From positions 4,592,522 through 4,656,521 of the forward strand of contig OY997653.1 in assembly GCA_963921795.1 (NCBI GenBank): a DNA stretch of 64,000 nucleotides, written 5' to 3'. The first letter of the stretch is position 1. Every line of letters starts with the position of its first letter. The position numbers and the translations under genes were made by a program. Source of the DNA: Nannobrachium achirus (lineage: Eukaryota > Chordata > Actinopteri > Myctophiformes > Myctophidae). The notes beneath the pieces are model-generated. The model was not told the origin of the DNA. It saw only the letters and a list, made by a program, of their open reading frames with translations, and did not search any database. Positions 9,518 to 21,321 of the stretch are shown here, piece after piece.

Positions 9518-10636
9518 TAACTGTGATTTTACCATACATACACAAACATGCTAAAACAAAAACAAAAAAAATACAACTTCATTCATTTAAACTTTTTATT
9601 GTACAATTCCAACACAAAGTGCAACATTTCAAATGGACAAAGAAGAACCACACCAGTCTCTCTTAAAGCCTTTTACTCAGTAGAAGTGTTAAGTCTACAA
9701 ACACTCCTGGAGTTTGGTCTGGTGTCTGGAGGCACTCTTTTTTAACCAGTTTGAAAACTGGTTGTCATAGACTTTAGTTATTTAGGAGACTGCAACACAG
9801 TTTTCCTGTGAAACTCCAGGAGTGATTTTGTGGACTAAAGAACTTCACCTGACTTTGTATCAGCATGGTGGTGAGTAGATACAACATTTTCCCTTTTGGG
9901 TGAACTGTTCCTTTAACTGCAAAATAACTAATCTACTCACCCTCATGCCAGTTGGAACAGAGGTGAAATGTGTCCATATAACACAAATGGAGGTTGCCTT
10001 CACAATTTGGGGAGAAATGGAGACTGGTTCTCTCTGGCAACCCTCCTGTGTGTTATATGAACACACTTCAGCAGGCACGAAGTATGTGAAGTACACCTCA
10101 ACATTGCACTCAGTCACATAAGTCCTGAAGGTATAAGGCAACATAGCAGTGTTAAAAACAAAGCTACCTAATGATTACAGTATGCACCTTGCTAACATGC
10201 AGGCCGAGACAGAAGAGACAAAAGTGAAAGGGCATTGGCAAAGAATATTGGCAATTTTACATATCCAGATAAGAATAATGGCTGGTGGAGTTGGACAAAC
10301 AAGAGTAGGGCATCTGAAACACGTATGAGTGTGTCTCATATTGGAGTCCTGAATGCCATCGACCATTCAAAGTCCACAAGTTTTCTCAAATGCGTATGAG
10401 TGTGTCTCATATTGGAGTCCTGAATACCATCGACCATTCAAAGTCCACAAGTTGTCTCAAAAGTGTGCTCACGTGTGGGTTGATACCGCCACGCTTCTTC
10501 GATTTGGAGCCTCTCTCCCACGAAGCACCTGTAAACAATAAGACAAGACAACAACTTTTAGTTTCACAGATATATATTGCATCGTTTATACAAGGCACAT
10601 GCAGCGGTTCCCCTTTCCCTTAAGTAAACGCTACAC
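9518..10636. other. Non-coding with local duplications
   Basis: An inverted pair (CTACAAACACTCCTGGAGTTT near 9692 and AAACTCCAGGAGTG near 9811) suggests an old fold-back element. A 70-bp tandem duplication (GTATGAGTGTGTCTCATATT...) lies at 10322-10460. No gene is supported. Confidence 0.5.
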
Positions 10637-11005
10637 CAGGGGTTCCCAAACTTTTTTGTCTCAGGGTACCCCATAAATATCTTTTTAATCCGAAGCACCC
10701 CTACATTATAATTTTCACTCCCAGCACCTTATATTTATAGCATATCTACGTTGTCGGGTGGAAACCTTGTCCAAAACCGTTAGTTTTGTATTTATCATCC
10801 ATAAAATGTACTAAACTAGTGAAAAGTGATTATGTTGAGAGGATAACGTTGCGATAATAGCCATTTTGGTTAGAGCTGTACTTAAATGATACTAAATATT
10901 TGTCCAAATAAATACATTCCAAATATTATCAAATGATCTCGCGGCACCCCTGGACTGCCGTCGCAGCACCCCAGGGTGCCCCGTTACCCACTTTGAAAAC
11001 CCCTG
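10637..11005. mobile_element. hAT MITE (CAGGGGTTCCCAAAC)
   Basis: The ends CAGGGGTTCCCAAACTTTT and TTTGAAAACCCCTG form imperfect inverted repeats. The flanks CGCTACAC and CCCTACAC are an 8-bp TSD with one change. It has no transposase. The ends are typical of Charlie-like hAT elements. Confidence 0.85.
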
Positions 11006-11159
11006 CCCTACACACCACAGAAAGAAAGTAGTACTGAGAGTAAGTAACATTCAAGTATCAATGTTGCAAGCAATCCAGTATAATGTTTCAGTACACACCA
11101 TCCTCAGGAGCAGATTGAAGTTGTAGTAGATCGCGAAAACCACAGCTATCCAATAATGA

Positions 11160-12360
11160 TCCCATCGTGTTGTCCCATCACCACTTGTTCTTCAATGGAC
11201 AGCATCCAGGCCATAGACTTCATTAAATCACCTGAACAGAGATACCCATTATGTGATATTGTAGAGGTGAAATGCTAATTGAACAAGAGTAGAATTTCAA
11301 TGATCAGCAACATCACAAACTGTGACACAACTCACTTTATTTTGATTTAACGGGCATTTAGGACAATTCTCAAATTAGGGTCAGATTCAGCAATGTTTTT
11401 TTGTCTGGGATTTTGAAGGGTTTTTGAAGGTAAGACAGAAATATAAGCCAGATTTAGTCACTTTACTTACACTATTTTTACAACCAGGTTGATGAATCGT
11501 CTGGGGACCCCCAGGGGTCCTTGAGGGAGTTCTAGGGGGTCCCCAGCTAAATGATAATTAGGAACTAAATGGACCCTTATTGGGTATGTAACTCAGAACC
11601 AAATGGACCCTAACATGTCAATTTTGTTCCCATTTGTACACTCAGAATTAAATTAACATAGATTTTACAATATACTGTAGATTGGGGTCTCAGAGATTGA
11701 TATGCTATTAAATGGGGGGTCTGTAGCCTAATCTTCTCTTATGGGGGTCCCTGGCATTGCTTTTCAAATGGGGTCTACTGGCTTGTCAATTCGGGGGTCC
11801 TTGACACGAAAAGGTTTGAGAACCACTGCTGTAGATCAAGACACTGATCAGCTTATGTGAAAAGTAGCTTATGATCATGTAGATTATAATATAAAATCCA
11901 GATATCAACAGTACCTTGAACAATCAAGCAGGGGGTGCTTGGTAATTTCTCTGTCCTCTGCACATCGGCGGCTGCGGCACATGCCTGTAAAATAAATAAG
12001 ACAAGACAACAACCACCTCAATGACCATGCCCAAGAGATCTCAAGCTGACACCAAACTCTCTCCAGGACCTCTAAAACCTTATCTAGAACCTCAATCAAT
12101 TTGTCAATCACATTAGATCTACTTTGTATTATTCTATGCCAAATTCTATTAACAATGTTAAATTCAGTATAATTAATTTTCATTAGCCTATAAGTATAAT
12201 ACCTTTGGATAAACCCCAGAGTGCACGTGCCATCCTCAGGATACTGCAGACATACTTGTTCTTCAATGGACAGCATCCTTCCAGGCCCAAGGTTTCATTG
12301 TATCACCTGAACAGAGATACCCATCGTGTGATATTGTTAAGAGGTGAAATGCTAAATGCA
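11160..12360. repeat. Diverged direct duplication
   Basis: The segment with ATCACCTGAACAGAGATACCC and GAGGTGAAATGCTAA occurs at 11228-11279 and again at 12302-12357. CTGTAAA..AATAAGACAAGACAAC likewise occurs at 10529 and 11984. A unit of about 0.7-1 kb was duplicated in tandem and the first copy later received the hAT MITE at 10637. Confidence 0.65.
11505..11829 (-). mobile_element. hAT MITE fragment (CAGTGGTTCTCAAAC family)
   Basis: It ends in TTTGAGAACCACTGCTG and carries the AACTAAATGGACCC and GGGGTCC motifs also found in 12940-13257, in the opposite orientation. The other end is worn. Confidence 0.6.
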
Positions 12361-12369
12361 TTCCACAAT

Positions 12370-12370
<1 letters not shown>

Positions 12371-12448
<78 letters not shown>
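12371..12448. repeat. (CA)n microsatellite
   Basis: This is an uninterrupted CA dinucleotide run of about 39 copies. Confidence 0.98.
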
Positions 12449-12450
<2 letters not shown>

Positions 12451-12939
12451 TTATTTATGCCCACAGAGTGGTGTATCACTCTGTGGCATGTACTGTTTTG
12501 GTACATTAAAAAAAAAAAATCTTTCCAAAATGTTCAGTTTATTTTACTTTAATATTATTTGATGAAGATAAAAAATAAAATCTCTATTCAGACACATTCC
12601 AGTATTTTCTGACTTACATTATTTTCTAGGTATGCTTACATTATGATATTAAGGGGGGAAAAATCACCTTATGTCACCCTAATGACCATAATGTCTCACA
12701 TGTGGAGAAAAGGGGAGGGGCGAGGAGATTCCAACAAAGTCAAAACAAAGTTTTAATGTAGGCAATTAAATATATAGATGTAATCCATGCATAAGGATTT
12801 AAGGACATTATACTTATGATGGGATTTCTGACAGAAATTGAATTTATGCTCCTACTGCAGTGGACAGCACAACGTCAGGTATGCTAATAATCAATCATTA
12901 ATCTGATGGTGTCACCCGTCGAATATAGACCAACTACAG

Positions 12940-13257
12940 CAGTGGTTCTCAAACTTTTTCACGTCAACAAACTCCAATTTAACACTTATCTGCCAGTGGA
13001 CGTCCATTTGAAAAGATATACACGCCAGGGACCCCCATAAGAGAAGATTTTTAAGGCTCTGTAGTGATTCCATTTTAATTTCAAGGACCCCCAGGACACC
13101 CATTTAATGGCATTTCTATCTCTGAGATGATATATGTTAATTTAACTCTCAGAATGTACAAATAGAACAAATGGACCTGTTATCATTTAGCCAGGGACCC
13201 TCTGGAACTCCCTGAAGGACTCCTGAGGGGTCCCGGACCCCACTTTGAAAACCAATG
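12940..13257 (+). mobile_element. hAT MITE (CAGTGGTTCTCAAAC)
   Basis: The ends CAGTGGTTCTCAAACTTTTT and TTTGAAAACCAATG are imperfect inverted repeats. The flanks AACTACAG and ATCTACAG are an 8-bp TSD with one change. The interior contains reversed GACCCC blocks and no ORF. Confidence 0.85.
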
Positions 13258-13265
13258 ATCTACAG

Positions 13266-14278
13266 ACTCCTGTGTCGTGACGCTTGGCTTGTGTTGTGGA
13301 TCGGTTGCTTTTACAACAGCAACTTTTAGCCACACTGGAGCATAAAACCTCCCCCGCGGTGCAAATATTATCATTGATATAGTTGAGAACCAAATGGACC
13401 CGGCGTAACGCGTAAGGATACAACAACTGACACAAGGATTGTCTGTGGTTCTCAAAGTGGTGTCCGGTCATTATCGCGTCTGGGTGATGAAGTTCCAGGT
13501 GGTCCACAGCTAAATGATAGGAACCAAATGGACCCGCATTCTTCCCCGCGCGTCGGCTGTATTGAACCGGCGGGGCGAACGTTCCCTACCGCTAGTAAGC
13601 AGCCAACATATGACACTAAGCCCCGCTGACGTGAGCCTGTGTCCACACCGAAACCACACAATGGACCCGCGTAACTCGTGCGTCGCGGGAGAGCTCCCCG
13701 CGCGTCGGTCGGCGAACATTGCGTAGCCGACTTACATAACACTAAAGCCCCATGGACGTGAGCCTGTGAGCGGCACAAACCACACACACACCGGCTTGGC
13801 TTACAAGCTCACAGCGCGGCACCGAGTGCCGCCGCTGTGAGCTTGGATATCTGTTATTTAGTTACTTATAACGGTGTGTGAGGGAAACACACATTTAAAA
13901 TGTTATTACAGACATGAAAAACTTTGGCGGCAGTGCTGCACACAATTTGCTGGAGCAAGACTGATAGCACAACTATAAGGTGGAGGAGAGAAAACTGACT
14001 TACCTTAGCAGAGCACTGTTATGAACTTCACACGACTTCTGAAAGCTCCTTTGAATTGAAAATAATTTCATAATTCCATCTTCACCATCAGTTCACTGCT
14101 TCTCCCTCTCACAATGGATGAAAATTTGAAATGAAATCCCACAATGCAGCGCGGTTCAAGTCATTTGTTGTGATATCACAATAACATTCTGAACACAATA
14201 TTTTATTGTGAGATATATTGTAAAGTGTTGTGTAATCCTGATAACAATTTAGAGTACAGTCATTCGTTGTGTTATCAC
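13266..14278. other. Repeat remnants, no gene
   Basis: Fragments of the 12940 MITE family (GTGGTTCTCAAAGTGG near 13445, AACCAAATGGACCC at 13388 and 13522) are mixed with two copies of a TACCGC.../CTTACATAACACTAA-like sequence. A hairpin unit lies at 13802. Nothing coding is supported. Confidence 0.5.
13802..13846. repeat. GATCTACAAGCTCACAA-type hairpin unit
   Basis: The arms TACAAGCTCACAGCG and CGCTGTGAGCTTG enclose a second stem (CGGCA CCGAG TGCCG). The outer GATC part is worn. It belongs to the dispersed hairpin family described in the findings. Confidence 0.7.
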
Positions 14279-14378
14279 CAACAATGCCATGCGCAATGCA
14301 GGCTGCCAGATAGGTGTCCATGACCCTATCACCAACACGTCGGAGGTCCTGGAAGCATGTTGAGCCAGGTACACGGTA
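14279..14378. repeat. 100-bp direct repeat, right copy
   Basis: This is the partner of 8890-8989, about 99% identical. In the Rep reading frame it encodes the segment around DRVMDTYLAACIAHGIV, which is also the start of the helicase half. Confidence 0.95.
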
Positions 14379-17171
14379 GAGTAGGATGCGGAGATAGTAC
14401 AGCTCAGCAGTGTGAGGGTTGAGGGCAATCATGGGGAGTCGTCCAACAGTGTCAGCCATATGGTCTTCCCGAGAAGTCATTTTTTTCGTCCGCAAGTGGA
14501 ATGCTTTTTTCTTGTAAGTGAAGTGTTGAAATACATCAGGATACAAAACATGTCGCATATGTGGGTGTTCAGTCATGGCATTAAAGAAGGCGGTGAGTGT
14601 GGTTGCAGGGGCCCCCGAGTCCACCACATTCTGTGCGTCACCCTGGTCATTGAACATGATGATCTGCTCATCCTCCAGATGAATTGCTAGCATCTCGACA
14701 GGTGGATGTTTGCGTTGAATGGGGAAGTTATAGATGCGCCAGAATGACTCGGATGCAGTAATGTATCTTCCTAGTTCGTATCGTGTCACTTCATCATGTC
14801 GCAAATCCTCTTTTTCTTCTTCCGGAATGTCCAGTCTCACCAGGCACTGATCTGGTCCCTTTTCAATATATTTGTACATGTACTTAACACTCGCGACAGT
14901 AGACACAATTTCGAGGTTGATGTGGCAATCGTACCGGAGCGTGAGGTATGGATTGTAAGGTACAACCCATGCATTGTTGACAGCTACAGGAATTTTTCTT
15001 CTTTTGCCTTTTTTGCCCTTTTCAGGGCAAAAAATGTTCTTTGTGGTGGGAGCACCGGGTGCTCCTTCACTCCTTCTCCTGTAGAGAGCAAAGGAGTTCT
15101 CAGGAAAGCTGGTGTTCTGTCGCAGGGGTTTGGGATAGTCCTTTGTACATTTCCCGTTTGCCATGCAAGGACTGTCAGGGTTCAAGTGTCCACATGGACC
15201 ATGAATCATACATGTTGTGACAATCCGATGTAGTTCTGGATTTGTGTCTTTGTTAGGAATTTCGGCAGAGACCACGCGATCAATATCAGTTGAGTTCCTG
15301 GGCTTGTCGCGGGCTGCCATGGTCAGGAGCATGTGAATATGTGGAAGATGGCGCTTTTGCGTTTCTTTCACCATCACAAAGGCGTCCACGTGGCCCAATA
15401 TGTCACGCTTGAGGATGTCTGTGAGTAATCCTTCCGTCTTCATGTGGAACACTCTAGCGATGATGTCTGGTCTCTGAAAGGGTTGCTGACCTGGAAGAAT
15501 CGATTCCTTGATTTCTGGCCACTGTTGGTTGCATGTCATTGTCAAAAAGTAGTCAGGCTTTCCCTTGACTCGGACCAATGCCATTGCATCCTGGAACTGC
15601 TTGGCAAACCACCGTGGAGATCCATAAATTGAAGGTGGCAGGATGGTCAGGCGTCCAGGTAACACCTCAGCGTCACTGTTGAGGGCATCAACAATAACGT
15701 TGTACTTTTCAGCCTTGATGGACTTCTGGTTGTGGCGGACCCAGTTGAGGCGGTGTGATTCAATTTTAGCCATCATGTCACATGCATACTGGTGTGTCAG
15801 TTTCCCACCACGGAGCAGTAAATTGAAGTGATGAGCTGGGTCACACACTTGAAGATGATAGCAATAGAAGGCAGTTGGTGAGATTCCTGGCAGCTCAGTG
15901 TGGTAACCCTGGGAACCGTAAGGCAGCAGGAGTACATAAGATAATGGATCATATGCGGGATGCATAGCATCGATTGTCTTAATTGCTCCTCCTCTGACAT
16001 GAAGAGCGACAGACAATCTTCCAAACTGCTCGGTCATGGTAGCTCCAGGAGCAATGACAGCCACGTCACTATCTGAGGATGGAAGGTTAATAGTTCCACG
16101 ATGAAGGTCTCTGCGCCTTGTCCGAGCTGTTAGGACAATTTGAAGGTCATTACTACTGTCATTATTGGCCACATACTCGATAGCTGACTTGAACTGCCTT
16201 ACGTAGTGGTTGCAGTTGCGAATGGCTTGTTGTGCGGTCACCAAAAAAGAACCATTGAGCTCGCTGTTCGAGGCATGGGCTCGACGGTACTCTAGCTCAT
16301 GGGCAGGATCGTGGAAGTAGATCTGAGCAAATTTTGGGGTTTGACCCTGCTCTGCAAGGGGAGAAGAAATGTAATGATATACCTTGCCTTGAATGCGTGG
16401 GCCAGGATTGAATCCACTTATAGGTATCTCTCGTAAACCGATACTTGCCATTGACAGTGCATTGTTGTACTGTCTTGCATGCTCCACAAATTTCTGATTA
16501 AGGAAAAGGTCCATAATAGCTTGTGGAGGCTTTGGTGGGATTGAGCCTGGTTTGTGATTTTCAGGGTCATATGTAAGGTTAATCTTCCCTGAGTTGCAGC
16601 AGAAACCCTTTCTCTCCTCTTTCCATACCAAGGCTTTGCAATCTGAGCATTCGGGACATAGAAACAGTGAGGTTTTGCTCAGTGTGTGTCTGCAATCAAC
16701 GTCCTCTTGAAATAAGTCAGTATCTTGATACCGTGCTAGATTCCGTTTGGCATGGCGCACTTGTTCCAGTCGGGCACGGTGAAGTTCCTGCTGGTGCTCG
16801 CTGTCCCTTGCCTGGCGCCCGGCTCGCCTATCCGACGTCTCCTCCAGGCGCGCACGTTTGGTTTGTGCGTTATCTGCAGCTTGGCGCTGTGCTTGCATGT
16901 CCGGCGTCTCCTCCTGGCGCGCACGTTTGGTTTGTGCGTTATTTGCTGCTTGGTGCTGTGCTTGCATGTCCGGCGTCTCCTCCTGTCGTGCACGTTTGTT
17001 GCGTGCATTATTTGCAGCTAGGCGTGCGTCTCGTGCTTCATGTGATTCACATTTCCGTACATTTTGTAGTGTGTCACGCTTGCGTTTGCGGTGGGCTCTT
17101 GTTCCTTTAGGCATGTTACCCTGAACAAAGGTGGGAAGGCGATGAGGTCTCTCCTCTGTAGCTGCTTGCAT
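14280..17171 (-). CDS. Helitron Rep half (HUH endonuclease)
   Basis: This is the N-terminal part of RepHel, about 963 codons without interruption. Residues 55-125 hold three to four copies of a basic repeat of about 23 residues (RARQEETPDMQAQ). A zinc-binding segment follows (CPECSDCKALVW, then FCCNSGKINL). The HUH motif PHIHMLL has its histidines at residues 611 and 613. The two-Tyr motif YMYKYIEKG has tyrosines near 764 and 768. These residues nick and rejoin DNA at the Helitron ends. The frame continues past 14280 into unrelated sequence as a result of the 5.3-kb insert. The start Met at 17171 is the first in frame; a Met 19 residues further in is an alternative. Confidence 0.92.
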
Positions 17172-17304
17172 CTGATCTCTGAGATAATGCCTGTCTTATA
17201 TAATGGTCAGCAGTGTGATGATGTCATACTGATGTCAGCAGCTAGAGATTCAACACATGCAAAGTACAGGAGTGATGTCAGAATGAGTCAGCAGAAGTGA
17301 TGTC

Positions 17305-18290
17305 AGAATGCCCATATGCCCATATATGGAGATCTGCCCATATGCCCATATATGGAGATCTCTGTATCTGTGTCCACTTTATGCCCATATACGGAGATTG
17401 CGTCCATTTTATGTCACAATGAGTCAGCGACCATCTGTTTGCCTGTTTGTCTTTGAGTCAGCAGAAGTGATGTCAGAATGCCCATATGCCCATATATGGA
17501 GATCTGTATCTGTGTCCCCTTTATGCCCATATACGGAGATTGCGTCGATTGCGTCCATTGTGACCATCTGTTTGCCTGTTTGTCTTTGAGTCAGCAGAAG
17601 TGATGTCAGAATGCCCACATGCCCATATATGGAGATCTCTGTATCTGTGTCCCCTTTATGCCCATATACGGAGATTGCGTCGATTGCGTCCATTGTGACC
17701 ATCTGTTTGCCTGTTTGTCTTTGAGTCAGCAGAAGTGATGTCAGAATGCCCATATGCCCATATATGGAGATCTCTGTATCTGTGTCCCCTTTATGCCCAT
17801 ATATGGAGATCTCTGTATCTGTGTCCCCTTTATGCCCATATACGGAGATTGCGTCCATTTTATGTCACAATGAGTCAGCGACCATCTGTTTGCCTGTTTG
17901 TCTTTGAGTCAGCAGAAGTGATGTCAGAATGCCCATATGCCCATATATGGAGATCTCTGTATCTGTGTCCCCTTTATGCCCATATACGGAGATTGCGTTG
18001 ATTGCGTCCATTGTGACCATCTGTTTGCCTGTTTGTCTTTGAGTCAGCAGAAGTGATGTCAGAATGCCCATATGCCCATATATGGAGATCTCTGTATCTG
18101 TGTCCCCTTTATGTTTATGCCCATATATGGAGATTGCGTTGATTGCGTCCATTGTGACCATCTGTTTGCCTGTTTGTCTTTGAGTCAGCAGAAGTGATGT
18201 CAGAATGCCCATATGCCCATATATGGAGATCTCTGTATCTGTGTCCCCTTTATGCCCATATACGGAGATTGCGTCGATTGCGTCCATTGT
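17305..18290 (+). repeat. Helitron 5' subterminal minisatellite
   Basis: Seven to eight units of about 120-150 bp share GAGTCAGCAGAAGTGATGTC, ATGCCCATATGCCCATATATGG, AGATCTCTGTATCTGTGTCC and GACCATCTGTTTGCCTG. Perfect CCATATATGG sits at 17320, 17346, 17490, 17623, 17758, 17797, 17941, 18076, 18121 and 18217. The same core in the same orientation fills the other end (6420-7075). The array lies upstream of the Rep start and may contain its promoter. Confidence 0.92.
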
Positions 18291-18569
18291 ATGTCAACCC
18301 CCGTGTTGTCATAGGAGTGTGGGGTCATGTGGTGTACGTGATGTCAGAGCCTTTTATGAAGTGTTAACAATCAGCTCCGCATATGGTGATTCCGAACGTT
18401 TTGCGCCGGTTTCGGAAAACCGTGCATCGGGTCGGGTCGCGGCTCGGCACTGCACTCCGCGCCGCAACGGGGAACGCGCGTGCCGAATCTGAAGCCGGTG
18501 GGACGAACGGTTCTCGAGATACGCGGGTTACATACACGCAGACAGAGATTTGTCGCATTTATAGATAGA

Positions 18570-18596
18570 TGTTATTGATTTTACACTATACTGATT
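18570..18596 (+). pseudogene. LINE-1st copy 3' UTR, middle piece
   Basis: This short piece resumes the first LINE's 3' UTR after the Helitron. It ends in ACACTATACTGATT (18583-18596), repeated with one change at 23824-23837 as ACAATATACTGATT. That marks the target duplication of the next LINE. Confidence 0.65.
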
Positions 18597-18663
18597 GCAC
18601 TTTATTTTAGGTCCTCTTTTACAATAGGAAGTTTTTAGTTCCGTTGGCCCCAGTCTTGTCACC

Positions 18664-19508
18664 TGTTACATGCCCCAGTCTAGGGGTACAAGGTTATGCA
18701 ACATTAGTAAGGCAAAGGGTAGGTGGAAGAAGTATTTTTATTATAACTTCTTTTAGGTGAGTATTTAGGGAACAGTTTACAAAATAATGAATGAATGGAA
18801 ACACAAAAGGAACAACTTTAACAATAAATCAAATGAATAACTACCCTGCAAAGAAAAGAAACAATCAAAATGTACTAATCCTAAACTTATATATTAACCA
18901 CTAAATAACTAAACTAGACCAAATCAAAATTACAGGAGATTACTAAACTAACATAACTACACTATTCTAAACTATCAAAAAGGAATCTGTTACAAAAAGC
19001 TGGCAGTGGTAGCTACGTGTTAGCTGAATGCCACAACCTAGTTGTGGGTTTAAACAAAGTCAAGTTCAAGTTCAAGTTCCCAATGTTCTCAAAGCTCACA
19101 AAGTTAAGAATGCTATACGCTAAGCAGTAAGCAGGTTCTACAACTCTAACATGGCAGAGGGAAACTTCTACAGAGAGTAGCTCCCAAAGCTGCAGCAGCA
19201 TGTGAGTGACATTATGCAGGTGGACAGCATGTTTCCCCATGGGCAGGGAGAAACAGACTGACAAGGAGCTCAGGTGTGGCAGCTCTTTTATATGGGAGTC
19301 CATCTTGTGATTGGTTCAGGCTGGAGGAGGGCGTAGCTCTTCATCAGGTTCAGTTCTCCTCCCACTCCACACAAGGCCAAGACCTAAACTGACACTAGTA
19401 TGAGTATATGTGGACTCCAACCAATATTGGGAACAATAGTAACGTAATACTAAGGATAACTAGAAAATAGTAATATAGAAAAATAGTAAATTACATAGGG
19501 ATGTAACA
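18664..19508 (-). repeat. LTR (3' LTR of the minus-strand element)
   Basis: It runs from TGTTACATGCCCCAG to GGGATGTAACA on the plus strand. The 96-codon ORF found in both LTRs is repeated simply because the LTRs are identical; I see no reason to call it a gene. Confidence 0.93.
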
Positions 19509-19538
19509 CCCCCACCCTCAAAATCAAACATCTCCCCT
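19509..19538 (-). other. Polypurine tract
   Basis: On the minus strand the sequence GAGGGTGGGGG directly precedes the LTR (TGTTACAT), as expected for the plus-strand primer of an LTR element. Confidence 0.7.
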
Positions 19539-20482
19539 GATGTTTGTATAATTTAAAGGATTTTAAATGTACTTAGTTTAAGAGGATTTACATTGATGTA
19601 TGAATTTATAAAAGCTTCTTTCAGACCTTTTTAAGTAACCACCTGTTCACAAAATTCGAAAGAGTGAGCCTCAACTACACTCTAGTGAGGGGTTAGGGCT
19701 AGGGTTTAAGACTCCCCCTGCACTGATTTGTGTTACCAAAATCCAAAATCTGAGTTAAATCGCTTGACAGAAGCTAATCCAACTAACCGTCAACCAAAGG
19801 CTGCCCCGAAAATCTTCATCTTAACTTGTCACCTTAGCAGATTCAACATTTCACAACCGGAGAGTTACTAACATTTAGCACCCACCGTTAGTTGGGTCAA
19901 AACGGAACATTTGCGGGTTCAAGAATTCAAGGCCGGTATATATTCAAGAACTTTGTCCATGGACAGAACCTAATCTCTATAACCTAAGAGAAGTAGCCTC
20001 GACTACTCTCTAGTGAGGGAACACCTTATTGAGATGCCCCTGCACCTAGTAGTGATACGGTAGTTCTACATAACAGTAGTCAATATCATTACAAAACACA
20101 AGACCCCCGAGTAATGCATATTACTACATAGCCCAAAGTAGCAACCACCTAACACCAGGTTGGACATACTAAGAGCACCAAAGTCCAACATAATCGAGTA
20201 GTGAAGAAATCACCACATACAGAGTAATGTTACCACTACATATACTGTAGCACCCAAGTAATGATAACACCACATACCAAGTAGTGATAGTGCTAGTACG
20301 TGATACCCAACCCTTCGATCATTAACCAGAATGAAATTACTAAACTGAATAGCACTATCGCCACATACAAAACCAAGTAGATATCACTTCATTAACAAAT
20401 TCACAAGTAGTGATATCTACCACAAAAACCTGCATCGCCATTTTGTGACTGATCCACCCACTGATGGGCCAATTAATTACTT
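19539..20482. other. LTR-element internal non-coding region
   Basis: Between gag and the 3' LTR, where pol would normally lie, there is AT-rich sequence with many AGTAGTGATA/CCAAGTAGTGAT motifs and no long ORF. No pol remnant is recognisable. Confidence 0.7.
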
Positions 20483-21235
20483 TTAACCAGAATAAGAAAC
20501 CACTTCAGACTCGCGAAATTGTGGCACTAAACCAATAAACTTGGAAATGTCAAATGGTAACGTACCTTGATTTGAGCTGGGAGTGGGGTTGGTTAGGGGA
20601 GTGGTTGGCACCGGAGCGGGGGAGGGAGAGACGGGAACAGAACCCATCTGTGCCATTTCCAACTCGAGCTGGCGAAGTCTGAGCTTTTCCTCTAGCTCAA
20701 TTTTTCGCATTTCCAACTGAAAAGCTCGGTCGTTTGCCCTGTCCCGTTCTCTCTCCTCTCTGTCTCGAACTCGCTCCCGCTCATCTCTCTCTAGCCGTGC
20801 TATACGCACTTTTACCCTGGTTTTAACTGAGACCTTGGATCCGTCTGAATCCGCGGAGTCCGATTCTAGGCCCAGTGCGTTGGGGTCGGGAGCCAATTTC
20901 AATGGTGTCTTTTTGGGCTTTGCCTCTGGCTCAGCCACTGCTCCTTTTTCGGACCCCTCAACACCTGCCACCTCGTCACCCCCCGGACCAGACTCACCTT
21001 GGAGCGGCCTCGGCACAACTTCAGGCACGGCTAGTTCTACTTCTGGTGGCACCACCAACACCCCTTGATCAACCAACTTAGTAAATAAAAAATCTTTAAT
21101 TTTTTTCTTACTAAGCGCCTCATTAACAACGAATCTGAAGTGGTCTGCTATCAGTAACAAGTCATCTTTGCGACAATCGTCGAATTTGCCAATGGTGGGG
21201 TCTTTAACGAACTCCTCCAAGTCAAAGTGCACCAT
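20483..21235 (-). CDS. Gag-like protein, C-terminally truncated
   Basis: A 250-codon ORF starts MVHFDLEEFVKDP. Residues 1-60 form a small helical domain (CRKDDLLLIADHF). A Pro/Glu/Gly-rich linker follows. Residues 140-200 form a highly charged coiled coil (RERVRDREERERDR). The end, DISKFIGLVPQFRESEV, is the entry to the capsid-like domain of fish Gypsy gag proteins. The frame stops there, so most of the capsid and any zinc knuckle are lacking. The intact frame in a very young element suggests recent activity, but the sequence does not prove the product is used. Confidence 0.8.
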   Translation of the reverse strand: MVHFDLEEFVKDPTIGKFDDCRKDDLLLIADHFRFVVNEALSKKKIKDFLFTKLVDQGVLVVPPEVELAVPEVVPRPLQGESGPGGDEVAGVEGSEKGAVAEPEAKPKKTPLKLAPDPNALGLESDSADSDGSKVSVKTRVKVRIARLERDERERVRDREERERDRANDRAFQLEMRKIELEEKLRLRQLELEMAQMGSVPVSPSPAPVPTTPLTNPTPSSNQGTLPFDISKFIGLVPQFRESEVVSYSG

Positions 21236-21321
21236 TTTTGCCGATTAAGCCCACAATTGTTTTAGAACCCGCTTATCAAAAATAAAAAAAAACTTGATTC
21301 ACTTACCAATTGCCTCAATTA

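Larger units (their letters stand above)
8990..14278. other. 5.3-kb insert inside the Helitron
   Basis: This non-coding segment separates the Rep and helicase halves. It is a patchwork of older MITEs and tandem duplications with no single pair of inverted termini, so it does not look like one transposon. It could be captured genomic DNA or the product of repair, given the 100-bp duplicated flanks. Confidence 0.75.
6265..18569 (-). mobile_element. Helitron (RepHel type), about 12.3 kb
   Basis: Read on the minus strand the element starts TCTATCTATAAATGCG (18569 downwards) and ends in a GC-rich hairpin followed by TTCTAG. The flanking host bases are A and T, as expected for Helitrons (5'-TC, CTRR-3', insertion between A and T with no TSD). 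It encodes a Rep/HUH domain (14280-17171) and a Pif1-like helicase (7100-8992). Both subtermini carry the same minisatellite. The LINE 3' UTR continues on both sides, so this is a single insertion. A TC five bases inside (18565) is an alternative 5' end. The protein is broken by a 5.3-kb insert. Confidence 0.88.

Noticed and set aside
12205..12562. ORFs of 60-115 codons over (CA)n
   Set aside because: They are Cys-Val or Thr-His repeats read from a microsatellite; the same holds for 29216-29407, 53589-53777 and 57304-57855.
17305..18290. CRISPR-like array
   Set aside because: Repeats are adjacent minisatellite units without unique spacers, in a eukaryotic Helitron.
19013..19303. 96-codon minus ORF, identical at 21686-21976
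   Set aside because: It lies in both LTRs and is repeated because the LTRs are identical; there is no motif or start context that argues for a gene.
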